Assembly (NCBI GenBank): GCA_015179025.1
Contig: WHUX01000076.1
Location: 1 to 64,000 of the forward strand
Length of the DNA stretch: 64,000 nucleotides
Source: Terfezia claveryi
Lineage: Eukaryota; Ascomycota; Pezizomycetes; Pezizales; Pezizaceae
Direction of reading: 5' to 3'
The translations under genes were made by a program, and so were the position numbers. The notes beneath the pieces were generated by a model. That model was not told the DNA's origin. It searched no databases and saw nothing but the letters and a program-made list of their open reading frames with translations. Below, in pieces: positions 22,076-34,737 of the stretch (position 1 is its first letter; every line of letters starts with the position of its first letter).

Positions 22076-22449
22076 TAAATTTCTGCATTAAACCACTCTA
22101 TCGGATGCTTCTCATCCCAAATTTATTCCCACCAATGAAATCAATTCGAATTACAACCATATAGCCCATGTACATGGGAAAAATAAATCATCAATCCATA
22201 CTATTAAACCAAACCATCCAAGAAACACAATCACTCAAAATATGGAGATAAGAGAATAGAATAATAGGAAACAGAGTAGAAAAAACAATCGCTCAAGAAA
22301 TGGAGATAAGTCAATTGAAAAACAAGAAAACAGAGTAAAAAACACATCCCGACTAGCTAGATAACCCCCCAAACTTCTACCATCCTCTACTCAACCTATG
22401 TCAGACCCTCTAAGGTCGATTTCAACCAAGTTTCTAGAAGGCTAGCTAT

Positions 22450-23345
22450 GATTCCTAACAGTCCTCATTGTCTTCGACTTCCATAGGTTCATCCATGTCA
22501 GTTTGGCTCCCCTCGCGTTGACTACCTCCCTCTTCATAGATCTTCTCAATAACCTCTTCTGTACCTGTAGTGCTCTTCCTTTTGATTTCCTCACCCATAG
22601 CGTCCGATCCTGCTATGTTTTATGCTATCATGGTATTCTTCAACTCCTCCTGCAGCTCATAGATATATGATTCCCCTTCCACTACTGCACATGGGTCACT
22701 TGCCTCCACTTTGGCTTTCTTGTCGAACCCCCTTATTCTGGTTCTCAAGTCTGCCTTAATATTAGCCAATATGAGCATCCTAACCTTCTCATCATATAGT
22801 CCCCAGATATTTCGAAGTCGATGGAATGAAGCTGTAGTACGTCAGTATTCCTACTTTTGATGTTGGAATTTACACTTACTTGCTGCCGTTTCGAACTTGA
22901 AGTCAATGGCCTCGATGGCTTCTCCGGTTTTCAACTCCTTCAAGCAATACTGTATTGCAGCTGCCACCAAACAAATAAAGATGGGGTTGATATGGTCGAA
23001 GAATTTGCTGTCTCTTTTCCCTCTCATCTTAGGCTGCCAAAAGAAACATTCATAGATAACCATCACAATTTGGGCAGCTCGAAATCGGTGGCCCATTCTC
23101 TGTTCCCACTCTGTTGGAGTCCGTTACCCAATTTCAGAAATATACTAACCTCCCATTGTTCTTCCCTACAAACAAATCGATCTTTGTGTAACAACCAGTC
23201 CACCTTCTTCGCCACCTCCTCCTTGCTCTGATAATCTAGTCCATATAACCGCAAGATGTTTTGGTGGCACTTGTGCACAATGTAAGACCTGTGCCATGAA
23301 TGCATGCTTTTCAGCTGATTTTTGTTAGCAATCGGATGCAGCAAG
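22450..23345 (-). pseudogene. DUF6532-like protein, C-terminal half, decayed
   Basis: On the minus strand the reading goes LRLYGLDYQSKEEV, AKKVDWLLHKDRFVCREEQWE, then after a frame change (possible short intron GTTAGT...CAACAG) FRAAQIVMVIYECFF, KFFDHINPIFICLVAAAIQY, CLKELKTGEAIEAIDFKFE. A charged helix (YDEKVRMLILANIKADLRTRI) and an acidic tail with internal stops follow, down to about 22450. The run NP-FICLVA-AI-CL-E-KTGE is the part that most resembles the fungal DUF6532 domain. The function of that family is unknown. Further upstream (23.35-23.99 kb) the strand shows only broken frames. It lies inside the 13.9 kb element and may be cargo. Confidence 0.4.
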
Positions 23346-24616
23346 GTTGTGAACTGCCTACCAATGTGCCACAGGCCTTAGTTCGTCTCAAGTAGCTCTT
23401 TTCCTAATCTTGGGCCCATTCCCAAGCTTTATCAATTAAGTGGAGGATATCCAATGCATTCAGAAATGGCTGCTTAAAAATGTGTAGTCCATAACCCAGT
23501 TTTGGGCTATATAATACAGGCCTTGCAGCTTGTGGGGAATTGCTGCAAATGAACGAGTCTTTTTACGACTGTTAACTAGTCCTTTTACCTCCACTATGTC
23601 TGAATCTGAGCCATTTCCGGAGTTTCCTGCTTCCTCTTCTTTCTCATGCTCATCACATAATATTTCAGTAATTTCCTTACTATCATTTGTTGTAGTACTC
23701 TCATCCTGCTTTTCAATTGTATCAGCTTCTGGTCAATCACAAATAAACTTTTTAATAATTCCAACTAACCTGTAAGGCTTCTTGGAACCGCAGGTATTTA
23801 TTGCCTTCTAGCTTATACAGCTGGTCTCTCCTCTTCCGTCTCAGGCCACCATCGGACGTGCTACATGTTCTGCGCATCGCAGAGAGTTTTCTGTAGTTAA
23901 GGGTTGGCCCAGTAAGTTTGGCCGCACGATACATTAGATGTAACTGATTAGTTGTAGGTAGCAGTAGGTAGCAGTAATGGCAGTACATAGCAGTAACGAT
24001 GGTAGGTAGACAGAAGAGAATAGTTTGGCGGAGTAAAATATTATCAGATGGTCTTCATATACTTTTTTGCTTGGATACATGGCGGTCTATTCTATATACC
24101 TACTTCTTGCTCCTCTGTATTGTGTTGCATTGATATCTAGAATGAATCACGTGAACAGTACGAGATGATCAACCTTACTGAACCTGATCTAGCTCTCAAT
24201 CACATGTTATAGACTAGTCTCGATCAGATCCTCGTTATAGACCCCTTATCTAGTCTGGTTGGCACAAGCCCCTCGTAGAGGCCCTTATCAGACGATTGGT
24301 GATGCTAATCAGACACTTAGGCCCTACCAACCTCTCGCTGTTAGGACAATTTACAACCAAACTACAAGAATTACCAAATAATTGTCTTTAACTGCAATTC
24401 CCACTAACCTTATCATGTGTGTCAACTCAGGCTAACCTCTCTAACATCACAAAGTGGCTCTACCCGAGCCGTTTCGGACCTTAGGGCGTGTGTAACCTAT
24501 TCACGAGACTAAGACATATTCATTCTCTACTATAAACCTTAAAACAAGCTACACACACATCTCATACCCATACTACCAAAAAGCTAGTAACCAAATCAGA
24601 CATTGACCGTCTGCTT

Positions 24617-26029
24617 CTAAGCAGAATTATCGTTAACATCATCATCCCCTAAGGAATCATTTTCCAATTCGGGCTCTGCCTCTGGCTCCGCCTCTTCTGC
24701 CTCTAGCTCTCCCTCTACCTCTGCCTCTATCTTTTTATCTACCTCTGCTTTTGGCTCTGCGTCCGCCTCTGCCTCTTGCTCTTCTCCATAAGAGTAAAAC
24801 CACTCATTGAACTCCCCCTCCTGAGGTGGGCCTCCGAAACTGGCTATTACAACCCCTTCTGCAGCTTTCTCATCATTAGAACGCTTAAATACCCTGGCTG
24901 CTGCACGTGCTGGAGCACGTGCCCTCACATAAGACTTCCCATCCTGTGGATTTAACCACTTAAGCTAGCTGAAGCTGTCTTCGTAGTCCGAATCCAGGAT
25001 TTTGTCCTTGTTAGGTCCCATAAATACCTAGTGACATCTCTTGTACTCCGCAAGCTGCCCTTTAAACTGACCTATCTTTTTCCGGCATCTGGCCTTAGCA
25101 TGCTCAAAGCTGTGGTCAGTCCGTGGCCAAGCCTTTGGCTTCTTCTTCCTAAACTTGATTAGTTATAGCTCATTTTCAAAATCGGATGCTACAGGGTCGT
25201 AAGAGTCTGCTTGCATATTGAACTCATCATCCCAAAAATAGGGCCGATCATTAGGGGCAGGGCTTTGATTGGCCCTGTCAACCCTGGAAAGTTGTACCTG
25301 AAATAGCAGTGGCTTATACATACCATCTGCCACTGCCAGAAAATTGACCAAATCATCATCCATTGTCACAGGTTCTACGTCATTTGGCACTGCACTGTTC
25401 AATGGTAACTTTGTTAGCGCACCATAGATTACTCTTACCATCTGACCGTTAGGGATCCGCGGACGGATCCCTTCGATCAATTCGGCCATTATGACTTTCC
25501 TTAAAGCCACGAGTTGCTTATTTTGGGCATTAGCCCAGCAGTAGTCTCCATTAAGGGGATTGATATCTCTATTATTAGCCGGGTCTATAATGGCAACCCG
25601 AACTATGTAAGATGGAAATGTAATCGGACATCCTATCTCCTCCTCCGAGTCATTTGCAGTGTTTATGCGCTTTTGTTTTACTGAGGCCAAACCCTCCTTG
25701 GTTTCTGTCTCTCGGTGTTTTTTTAAACAATCTAGTAAGAGATGGTGGAATCTCTCTCTAGCTTTGTCACCCTCTTTATCCCCTTTGGGTGTCAACAACA
25801 ATTTGTGCCCGGACGTGGGAAGTCCGTTTTTCAGGTCGAGAGCATGCTGTTGAAACGCTTCCCAAACAGCTGCTGATATGCCACGCCTGCCAGTTATTCT
25901 ATTTGTGAGAGCATATGCCTTGAGATGTCTCCGCCACTTGCGGTACTCCTCCAAGTTGTCATCTCCCCAGCCCAGCTAGATTTTTGTATGGGAAATTATC
26001 TGATCCCTCTTTGCAACAGCTCTTGACAT
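24617..26029 (-). pseudogene. Unknown protein with poly-Asn N-terminus, inactivated by Gln-to-stop changes
   Basis: One minus-strand frame runs from the TTG microsatellite (poly-Asn in this frame) through MSRAVAKRDQIISHTKI to DDNLEEYRKWRRHLKAYALTNR and an uninterrupted 263 codons. It continues after three more stops to an acidic tail (QEAEADAEPKAEVDKK) ending near 24617. Four internal stops (25976-25978, 25163-25165, and two at about 25030 and 24968) are TAG or TAA, where one C-to-T step back gives Gln. All stay in one frame with no indel, which points to transitions only. I do not recognise the fold. It may be one gene with the DUF6532-like block downstream. Confidence 0.55.
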
Positions 26030-26481
<452 letters not shown>

Positions 26482-26574
26482 ACCTAATGTGGTAATATCT
26501 GAATTAGTTAAACCTGTTTGTCCGATATCTGATTTGTAACGTACTATAACTAGCTAGCTGTTAAACTAACAACT

Positions 26575-26749
26575 GTGTGAAAGTCTCATGATTCAAAATT
26601 CCTGTGTGTAGAATTTAGAAGTGAGAAAATCTCACAATTCAAAGTTCCCGTTCAGAAGTGAAAAAATCTCATGATTTAAAGTTCCCATGTATAGAATTTA
26701 GAAGTGAGAAAATCTCATGATTCAAAGTTCCCGTATGCAGAATTCAGAA
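26575..26749. repeat. 46 bp minisatellite, four units
   Basis: Units begin at 26575, 26621, 26658 and 26704. Three are 46 bp and one is shortened to 37 bp. Each carries GTGAGAAAATCTCATGATTC or a close variant, which itself contains the short palindrome GAGAAAATCTC. Confidence 0.85.
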
Positions 26750-27716
26750 GTGATATAGATTACAATGTACTGGATTGAGCATCCTAATGGACGGTAAAGG
26801 CCCTTTTTATATACACAAGGCCCCTTTGCAGTATTTACTATGCTACGAACAATAATAACCATGGCTTTGCTAGACTATGCTAGTTCGTTTCATGACTCAA
26901 TAGGTCCGATGGCCAGTTGTTTGTATATCATTGTGTTTGGATGATAGTACTCAAATGGTATAGCGAAGTGGTAGTACAAAGATGCCAAACAACATAACTA
27001 GTATGCAGTTTAGTGAGGACTGGAAACCAGAACTAGACCTCCATATTACCCTAATCTGGTTGATATTACCCTACCAGAGGCTTGTGCTAACCAGACTATA
27101 TATTACCGAGAATAGATGATTCTTATTAGAGTGGAATGGACAAAGAAGTCAAGAAATCCTTGGCAACTATGTTCTAAGGTGCAACAGATATTGTAAACCG
27201 AATATAGCTAGAGTTAACTGATTAACAACCTGGGTTCGTTTCAAAATGCTTGCGAGTTTGAAAGGGATGTGTAGTAGCAATAAGTAACCTAAATTAGACT
27301 AGATTAGGCTAGCTCTTCTTTTAGTTTGGTTGGCAACCCGCCCAAACGGATTCTTTGCTCTGAACCTACTAAACTAGTCTGGTACTACCAAACCACTCTT
27401 CCCCTCCACAGAAGGGTGTTGTACCAACTAGACTACCACTCTTCATATTATCGATGAATTCCTTAAGCCCAAGTCCAATGATTGGTGCATGCCCTTTTTA
27501 TAGCCAGCCCTTTAAAATGGCTGGTAGGCTTACAATTCATTTGAAAACAAACCATCTTAACGAGCAGCACCAACCATCCAAATGAAAACAAGCGAACACA
27601 ATCACAAATGATGATCTTTGGGACATAACACAGGTGTCAATGGATGCAGCATAATATGATAGTGGTGTGTACCCAGTTTGCAACCAGGCTTTCAAATTAC
27701 CTGGCGCTCTCACGAA
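26750..27716. other. Non-coding interior of the 13.9 kb element
   Basis: No gene is seen. It contains copies of a TCTGGTTGGCACAAGCC-like motif (near 27075, diverged) and palindromic stretches around 27320-27420. Confidence 0.4.
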
Positions 27717-28204
27717 CATCAGCAAAAAAAATATTCGCGTCATGTGTCTTCCTGTGCGTCCGACGCACAGGACGCATGGGACAGGAACTTACAATTAGGA
27801 TGCCAAACGCTTAGTGTGCTAGCGTCGGGATGCAACACTCATGCGCACCAGCGTCGGGATGCAACACTTGTACGCACCAGCGCCCAGGACACAACACAAG
27901 GGTGCTCCCACGCCTGGGATGCAACAGAAGCATGCTACCATGTCTTGGATGCAACATGAGACGGGCTGCTCGTCCCCAATGCTATAGGTTCCACGTCTGG
28001 CGTTGCTGAACCAGGGCCCTAAATCGCTCTCTTCTACAATGCACACCCGCTCACCGCTTGCATCTACGACGCTCTAACATCAGCCAGCTACGTACCACTA
28101 ATGCAGCCATTGAATATGCATGGAGCAGAAATATCCATTGTATTCGCTAAAATTATATACACAGAAGTATTGAGCAATAGATATATATATAGAACATGCA
28201 ATCG

Positions 28205-28340
28205 CTGCTTCAATCGCTTTAACACTCACTCTAATACTCGCTCCCACACTCGCTCTAATACTCACTCCAATACTCGCTCTAATACTCGCTTTAATACTCT
28301 CCGTAATACTCGCTCCAATAGTCACTCTAATGCTAGCCGT
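28205..28340. repeat. 12 bp minisatellite in the left fold-back arm
   Basis: Degenerate tandem units of TAATACTCGCTC occur here. The mirror array in the right arm, with units of GAGCGAGTATTA, is at 29386-29520. The mirrored position shows that both arms derive from one sequence. Confidence 0.85.
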
Positions 28341-28639
28341 AATGTGCTGGGATAGAGAGCGAAGGGTAAATACATGGGGAAGGGAGGTATATATACAGGA
28401 AAACAATAGTTGCCAAGGCTGACTGCTAAGGCCAACAATTTAGACTTTTCAAGGACAATGAGATAAGCGATAACAAGAGAAGTGGCATGACAGTGATCAA
28501 TGGCGCTCAGCCCCCTTTCGCACGCGTGTGCCATACTATTCAATGCCTAGCCTGGTAATAGTCATATTGGGCAATCGTAGTCGTGGTATTGTGATATGTG
28601 CAGAGTTCACGCTTTGTTATATATTTCGTAGGAATTCAT

Positions 28640-29080
28640 GCATTCGTGGGCTTATATATATATATGCATGAGAAACTCATGCTTTTGGAGACTTATATAT
28701 ATATTTGCGAGAAACTCATACTTTTGGAGACATATAAGCCCACGAATGCATGGATTTCTCGCATATATATATATATGTCCCCAAAAGTATGAGTTTCTCG
28801 CACATATATATATAAGTCTCCAAAAGCACGAGTTTCTCGCATATATATATATATATATGCCCGCGAATGCATGGATTTCTCGCATATATATATATATATA
28901 TATGTCTCCAAAAGCACAAGTTTCTCGCACATATATATATAAGTCTCCAAAAGCACGAGTTTCTCGCATATATATATATATATATGCCCGCGAATGCATG
29001 GATTTCTCGCATATATATATATATATATATGTCTCTAAAAGCACGAGTTTCTCGCATATATATGCCCGCGAATGCATGAA
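28640..29080. repeat. AT-run and 25 bp motif array at the fold-back centre
   Basis: Two motifs, GTCTCCAAAAGCACGAG...CTCGC and GCCCGCGAATGCATGG...CTCGC, alternate and are separated by (AT)n runs. The first 100 bp carries them in the opposite orientation, so the axis of the palindrome is near 28740 and the right side has expanded. Confidence 0.85.
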
Positions 29081-29385
29081 TTCCTACGAAATATATCACA
29101 AAGTGTGAACTCCGCACATATCTCCATATAACGACTACGATTTCCCAATATGACTATTTCCAGACCAGGCATTGAATAGTACGGCACCCGCGGGCGAAAG
29201 GGGGCTGAGCGCCATTGATCATTGTCATGCCACTTCTCTTGTTATCCCTTATCTCATTGTCTTCGGAAAGTCTAAATTGTCGGCCTTACCAGTCGGCCTT
29301 AGCAACTATGGTTTTCCTGTATATATACCTCCCTTCCCCGTGCATTTACCCTTCGCTGTCTATCCCAGCACATTATGGCTAGCAT

Positions 29386-29520
29386 TAGAGTGACTATTGG
29401 AGTGAGTATTACAGCGAGTATTAGAGCGAGTATTAGAGCGAGTATTAGATAGAATATTAGAGCAAGTATTGGAGCGAGTGTTAGAGCGAGTATTAGAGCG
29501 AGTGTTAGAGCGATTGGAGC
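29386..29520. repeat. 12 bp minisatellite in the right fold-back arm
   Basis: Tandem GAGCGAGTATTA units, the mirror image of 28205-28340. Confidence 0.85.
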
Positions 29521-30261
29521 AGTGAATACATGCTCTATATATATATCTATTAATCAATACTTCTATATATATAATTATTAGCGAATACAATGGATATTTC
29601 CGCTGCGTGCATATTCAATGGCTGCAATAGTGGCTACGTACCTGGCCGATGTTAGAGCGTCGTAGATGCAAGCTGGTAGCGGGTGTGCATTGTAGAAGAG
29701 AGTGATTTGGGGCCCTGGTTCAGCAATGCCAGATGTGGAACCTATAGTGTTAACAACCTCAATTGAGTTGAGGACGCGATGGCAATGAGCTCTGACATCC
29801 AGACATTGAGCTTATGTCAACCACCGTCCAGATGGCTTTTGGGGCCCCAATAGCGTCAGGACGCAGCGCGGGGCCCTAGTTGCGTCCGGATTGTAATGCA
29901 ATACCTCGGGGCATCCGGACGCACATGACGCACGGGACGCAAAATCACGTCCGGACGCTTGGTGGTGCGTCCTGATGCATATTTCTTTTTGCTGATGAAT
30001 CATTTGGAGAAACAACATCCCAAACTCTAGCACTCACGACAACAAGCGGAGACTAGCGCAAGCAATAAACAATCGGATGCAGCAGGGCAACCAACGGAGA
30101 CAATATAGTCTAGAAATGACAATAACTTTTAGGATGAGTTGAGCCATCTCTTCTTCGATCTTCCTGACTTTATACTGCAAAATGAGACAGAGCATCGGGA
30201 AGAACAGTGAGAAGAAATTGCCTACGATAGTAGTAAGAATTCCGATTTGGTAGGTCAACAA

Positions 30262-33060
30262 ATGGACACAGTCATTCCTACCAGAGACACTTTGTATTTC
30301 CCTGCCGACTGTGAAGCAAACAAGGTCATTTCGGCATACCCCTCAGTTGTACAGAGGCAACTAATGTACAATTTCTTTCAACCTTTCCAAGATGCCCTAG
30401 ATTTCAAACTTGCAAGATTTGTATATGAAACACATATGCCGAAGGCTTAGATCGACGTATTCTTCAAGGATAGCTTCCTCGGCTAATATCCGGACACACA
30501 AAGGTATAGGACGGATGGCAGGTCAAGGTTCTCATTCCGATCTGCTTTCACCTTATATCAGAAAATTGACTAAATAGTTACCAATCCACTATAGAAGAAT
30601 GGGTTTGTAGACTTCAATTTGGCAAAAAATATGGAGTTCTGGTACTGGGACATTTTGGTGTCGTTAAAGTACTTGCTGCATAGGAAATCATTTGTAGCAC
30701 ACATGTACTGGGCCCCAGTCAGGAACTTCAACACGCAGCAGGAGAGGGTTTATACGGAGATGAATACTACATCGTGGTGGTGGGATACACAGATATGCAA
30801 TTGCCCCATTGATGACTTGTAGGTACTACATTTGGCAACGATTTGGTTATTAATTTCAGATCTTAGATGACACTTCCAGTGGGTGCTACGTTGGTTCCTG
30901 TACTCTTTGCGTCCGATGCCACCCACCTGACAAACTTTTCTGGTGATGGAAAAGTGTGGCCCATATATATGAGCATTGGTAACATCAAGTCAAGGTTTCG
31001 GAATAAACCTACATCTCATACCTGAATACCAGTTGCCCTACTGCCTCATAGTCCCAAGCGAGTCAAAAAAATCCCTGGCTGGTTGGAAGAGAAACAGTAG
31101 CAAGAGGCAATTCAGGTTTTGCAAAATCTACTTAGGTTTATCTTGCGTCTCTTATCGGATACTGCACGGGATGGGTAGCAAATAAAGTGTGTAGACGAGG
31201 TAATTAGGAAATGTCATTTCCGAGTTGCTGGCTAGCTTGCAGACCATATGGAAAATGCAACAATACATGGGATTTATACTACAAGGTGTCCGATATGTGA
31301 ATGTCCTCAAGACCAACTAGGCTAGTTTCAGGAATATCCTATGTGCAATGCTGAAAAATATCGGGAATGGGTTAACAAATCAGATGCTACAAGTCTTCAC
31401 AATAAGGGAGTGAAAGCTATCAATAATGCTCTATGGACCCTGCAAGGTATGGTCCCACAAGAAGTTATTCAATCAGATATCCTTCATACTATGCTGTTGG
31501 GGAACCTGCAACATTTGATGGAATAGATCAAGGGGTTTTTGGAAAGCTATAACAGACTCCCTACATTCAATAATATTTGGAGTTCACTGCCTCGTTACTC
31601 TGGCAATCATGTCCCGCGAAAATCATATAGGCTTTTGAGTCAACTCTCTGGCAAGGAAATGCGATTAATTCTAAGAGTCATCTTGGGGGTTTTCACGACT
31701 TCTCTATGCCACCAGATAGACACTCTATGTCCGACAGGTACTCAAAAGCAAGATTTTAAGAAAGCAATCACTTGTATGCAATACTTGACTGATTTTGCAC
31801 TCCTCTCCAGATATCGAAGTCATACTGACAGTACTATAGAATATATGAGAGAATATCTGCAACACTTCCACGCCACAAAGGACGTTTTTTTAAGATATCA
31901 AGCTAGCAAGGCTGCAAAAGCCAGAGTGGATGACGTATCGAAAGAGCTAACGGAATGGAATCAGAGTCGAAACCTTGAAAGGGAGGCAAACAGACACACT
32001 GCAGTGCAAAGGGCTTATGTTGTGGTGGAAGATAGGAAGGAATGGGTATACTTAGTGAATCAGGTTCTAGTGGAGGATTCACATTTTAATTTTCCAAAGA
32101 TCTATGTATTGATGTACTGGGCTGATCAATCTCCCATTATGGCAACTTGCTCCAATTTTCAATGGAGGTTTGCAAGACATTGCATAAGCAATTGAAGGAC
32201 ACATACCGTCGGAGTAATTATGTTGACAGTATCTCGCAAGTGATCATGGGTTATAGCAGATATCATAACTTCACTGTAAGGGAATTAGAGATGGCAGCAT
32301 AGGCAGAGGAGGGTGTGGCATTTCAGGAGAGATTAAAAGATGTTGTGTGTCTAAAATGAAGAGGCACAGAGCTAATTGTGGAAGGTTAAAGCAAGATTTT
32401 CATGACACTATAAGGCAAGCGTTAGCTCAAGATAATGAAGAATCTGTTAGGTATGGCAGACGAGTTTTTGGTTCCGGAGATTGGGAAGCATTTACATTAG
32501 TTTTTTGAGGACAATGTTTATGCGATGGCAGATTACCCACAATCGGACATAGAGAGGATTTTGTTGAATGCAGAGATGCAAGCATACAATATGGTTGAAA
32601 TTCCAGTACCAGACCAGGATGTAGATGACAAGAACAGTTATCAACTACAGCATGTATGTACAATAGGTAGAAAAGTTGGCATGGAAAGGAGGCAAGGCAG
32701 GATGTAGTTTGGGTACATATTGAGTCCATGAGACTATGGCCTGCGTCCATTACAGAAAGTTTGAAGAGTTACAATGGTCGAGTAGTAGGGTTTTTGAATA
32801 CATTGTTTATAGTGCAGGGGACTAACAACGAGTTGTTTAAATTGGCATATGTTATGCTGCTAGACTGGGTAGGGAATCCAATACACACGGCCCTGAAGGA
32901 ATGTCATACATCAAGAATTTAAACGTGGAGAAGGGCAGATGATTGTATGGCTGCGTTCAATTGAAGGAGCAGCACATTTGATACCAGTAGAGCCAGCCCG
33001 AAAGTGGATAGTAAATAATAGAGTAGATTACCATGTTTGGAATGAGATGAATGACGAATA
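30262..33060 (+). pseudogene. Plavaka-type (CMC superfamily) transposase, inactivated
   Basis: The translation shows FPADCEANKVISAYPSVVQ, then FWYWDILVSLKYLL, the hallmark block GATLVPVLFASDATHLTNFSGD with VWPIYMSIGNIKSRFRNKP, TRCPICECP and MVPQEVIQSDILHTMLLG. It ends GAAHLIPVEPARKWIVNNRVD, HVWNEMND, stop. These blocks and their order are those of fungal Plavaka transposases (DDE enzymes of CACTA-like elements). At least nine in-frame stops are TAG, TAA or TGA where one C-to-T step back gives Gln or Arg. The frame also changes near 30823-30866 (a possible 37 bp intron or a deletion) and by one base at about 32130. It cannot make an active enzyme. Confidence 0.8.
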
Positions 33061-33288
33061 GAGTAGATAGTTATATATATATTTGGCGGTAGAATAAAGT
33101 GAACAAAATGATAGAGCTCGAATGAGTATAATGTATTTGAGAGAAATTTGACGAAAGAAAGATAAAACGGATACGACAAGGTTGCTAATATACTAGAGGA
33201 GGATAAAAACAAGTTAGAGTTGGCAACGTCCACAATGTATATAACAAAATGACTTTGTAATACTTGGTGGTGTGTTAAAATATACAAT
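33061..33288 (+). repeat. 3' tail of the Plavaka-type gene, ending in a decayed terminal repeat
   Basis: The 228 bp after the transposase stop is similar in order to the tail at 34777-35121 (GTAGATAGTTATATATAT, GACTTTGTAATACTTGGTGG). It ends CTTTTTGCTAATA. The matching end at 35121 is TTTTTGCTGATG, so the terminal CATCAG would here have become TATTAG, two CpA to TpA steps. It suggests a second element ends here, nested in the larger one. Confidence 0.5.
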
Positions 33289-33471
33289 ACTTTTTGCTAA
33301 TATAGAAATTACGATGGATTGAAATGTAATTAAAAAAAATATGAATCGAGACAAATTCAATATGTATTGGACTACTAATTAGTAGAACATGAAACTAAGC
33401 CAGCAGTAGCTAAAGTGATGTATGGGTGTGTATATGTCCTCAACAGGGGTAACTAGTAGGCATCGAAAAGA

Positions 33472-33645
33472 GCCGAAAAGGAACCCTAAGCAGTCGATTG
33501 GCTCCCACTCAGCCTCTTGGTGTCTCTAACGTAGTCGACAGTGGCAGCCTGAAGCAAGCTGAAAAGGGACCCTAAGCAGTCGATTGGCCCCCACTCTCCA
33601 GCCCCTTAGTGTCTCTAACATAGTCGACAGTGATGGCCTGAGAAA
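33472..33645. repeat. 86 bp tandem duplication
   Basis: Units start at 33472 (GCCGAAAAGG) and 33558 (GCTGAAAAGG). Both contain CCCTAAGCAGTCGATTGG and TAGTCGACAGTG. No function is recognised. Confidence 0.8.
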
Positions 33646-34084
33646 GTAGATAAAACCATGTCTGCACCACGGTAACAGCAATTATTCTCATCCACCTTCC
33701 TCCTCGTGCTACTAGAAAACAAGTACTATGGATACCAATTCCGAATCAAGTAGACAAATATGAGAGACAAGCATAGCCTCAAGGTATGAACTTTTCATAC
33801 TTAGTTACTTGCCCAATATCATAGTTTGGCAGTTATCCAGCATAATCTTGGTATATGTGATTCTAGGCTTAATGGGCTTGCCCAATTGACCTGTTGTACT
33901 GGATAGATTTTGATTGTATTTTCATTGCTCCTTAGGGAACTGCACTTTTGGAAGCTACAGGCAGCTTCACGGCTATGGTGGTTGAAAATAGTAAAACCTT
34001 TAGGGACAAAAAAAGGCGCTATAGCAGAAAATAATCAGACATTGTTATAAGCTTGCAGCTAATCCTTTTAAGCAGTATCCATGT

Positions 34085-34410
34085 CGCTTTCCCTACTACC
34101 CAAGGCCGATAGCTACACCTATGCCAATAGAAGTGCCTGCTACTCCGAATGAAGCAACAACTCCAGAGCTTGAGAAAGAGGAAGCACCTAGCAAGGAGGC
34201 TGAGGACAAGGAGAATAAGCCTACTCGTACCCTATTGCATGATATTCAGATTATTCCCCGAAGAAATATGGCTTCAGAGAATATAGAAGCTAAACAGCAG
34301 AGACTCCACCAGTAATGAAAGGCTTGGGATCGGAGACAGCAGAAAAGACAGAGAGTAGAGCGGGAAAAAAAGAGGGCCCAGAAGAAGGGAGAGCAAAAAA
34401 ATGTCAGCTC
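34085..34410 (+). pseudogene. Charged protein fragment of unknown type
   Basis: The frame reads PRPIATPMPIEVPATPNEAT, an acidic stretch (PELEKEEAPSKEAEDKEN) and LHDIQIIPRRNMASENIEAKQQRLHQ. Two adjacent stops (TAA TGA, one C-to-T step from CAA CGA) follow, then a basic helix (KAWDRRQQKRQRVEREKK). The pattern of transitions matches the neighbouring Plavaka remnant, so I treat it as transposon-borne coding debris. A short 21 bp triple repeat (TCAATCGACCGGTC type) lies at 34530-34591. Confidence 0.3.
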
Positions 34411-34737
34411 GATGGAAGGCCTTCTTTTTGGGCCTAGCTGTTCCAATATCCATATTTCCCATATTGGCCCAATAACCATAAATTTTAGAAAATAATAAAT
34501 TTGTTCCTTGATATCTGCATATCCTATATCAATCGACCAGTGAATAGTGTCAATCGACCGGTCAACAGTATCAATCGACTGGTCGACAGGAGGGATGAGG
34601 TCAATTGCTATTGTATAGTAGAACGGGCCGGTACTACCAACAAAACCAGGCTGAAAAACCAATAATATTAACTAGATTGTACCCAAGCTATAAACAGATG
34701 GGTAATAGCAATAACCAACCTGAATTAGGCTGAATTG

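Larger units (their letters stand above)
27717..29997. mobile_element. 2.28 kb fold-back element with CATCAG ends, 2 bp AA duplication
   Basis: Left end CATCAGCAAAAAAAATATT and right end (reverse-complemented) CATCAGCAAAAAGAAATAT. AA flanks both sides (27715-27716, 29998-29999). The arms are long: about 27976-28660 is the reverse complement of about 29055-29745. A 222 bp stretch compared base by base is about 92% identical. The outer 250 bp of each arm has diverged but is rich in GCGTCC/GGACGC motifs on both sides. The middle (28640-29080) is an array of two 25 bp motifs between AT runs. It has no transposase, so it is probably moved in trans by a CATCAG-ended relative such as the element it sits in. 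Confidence 0.8.

Noticed and set aside
28640..29080. CRISPR-like array (regular 25 bp motifs with spacers)
   Set aside because: The spacers are just AT runs of varying length, the motifs are of two alternating kinds inside a palindrome, and the DNA is fungal.
28322..29393. Two mirrored 73-codon open frames in the fold-back arms (both ending ...LALE-stop)
   Set aside because: Comparing them codon by codon, nearly all of the roughly 17 differences change the amino acid, so there is no sign of selection on a protein.
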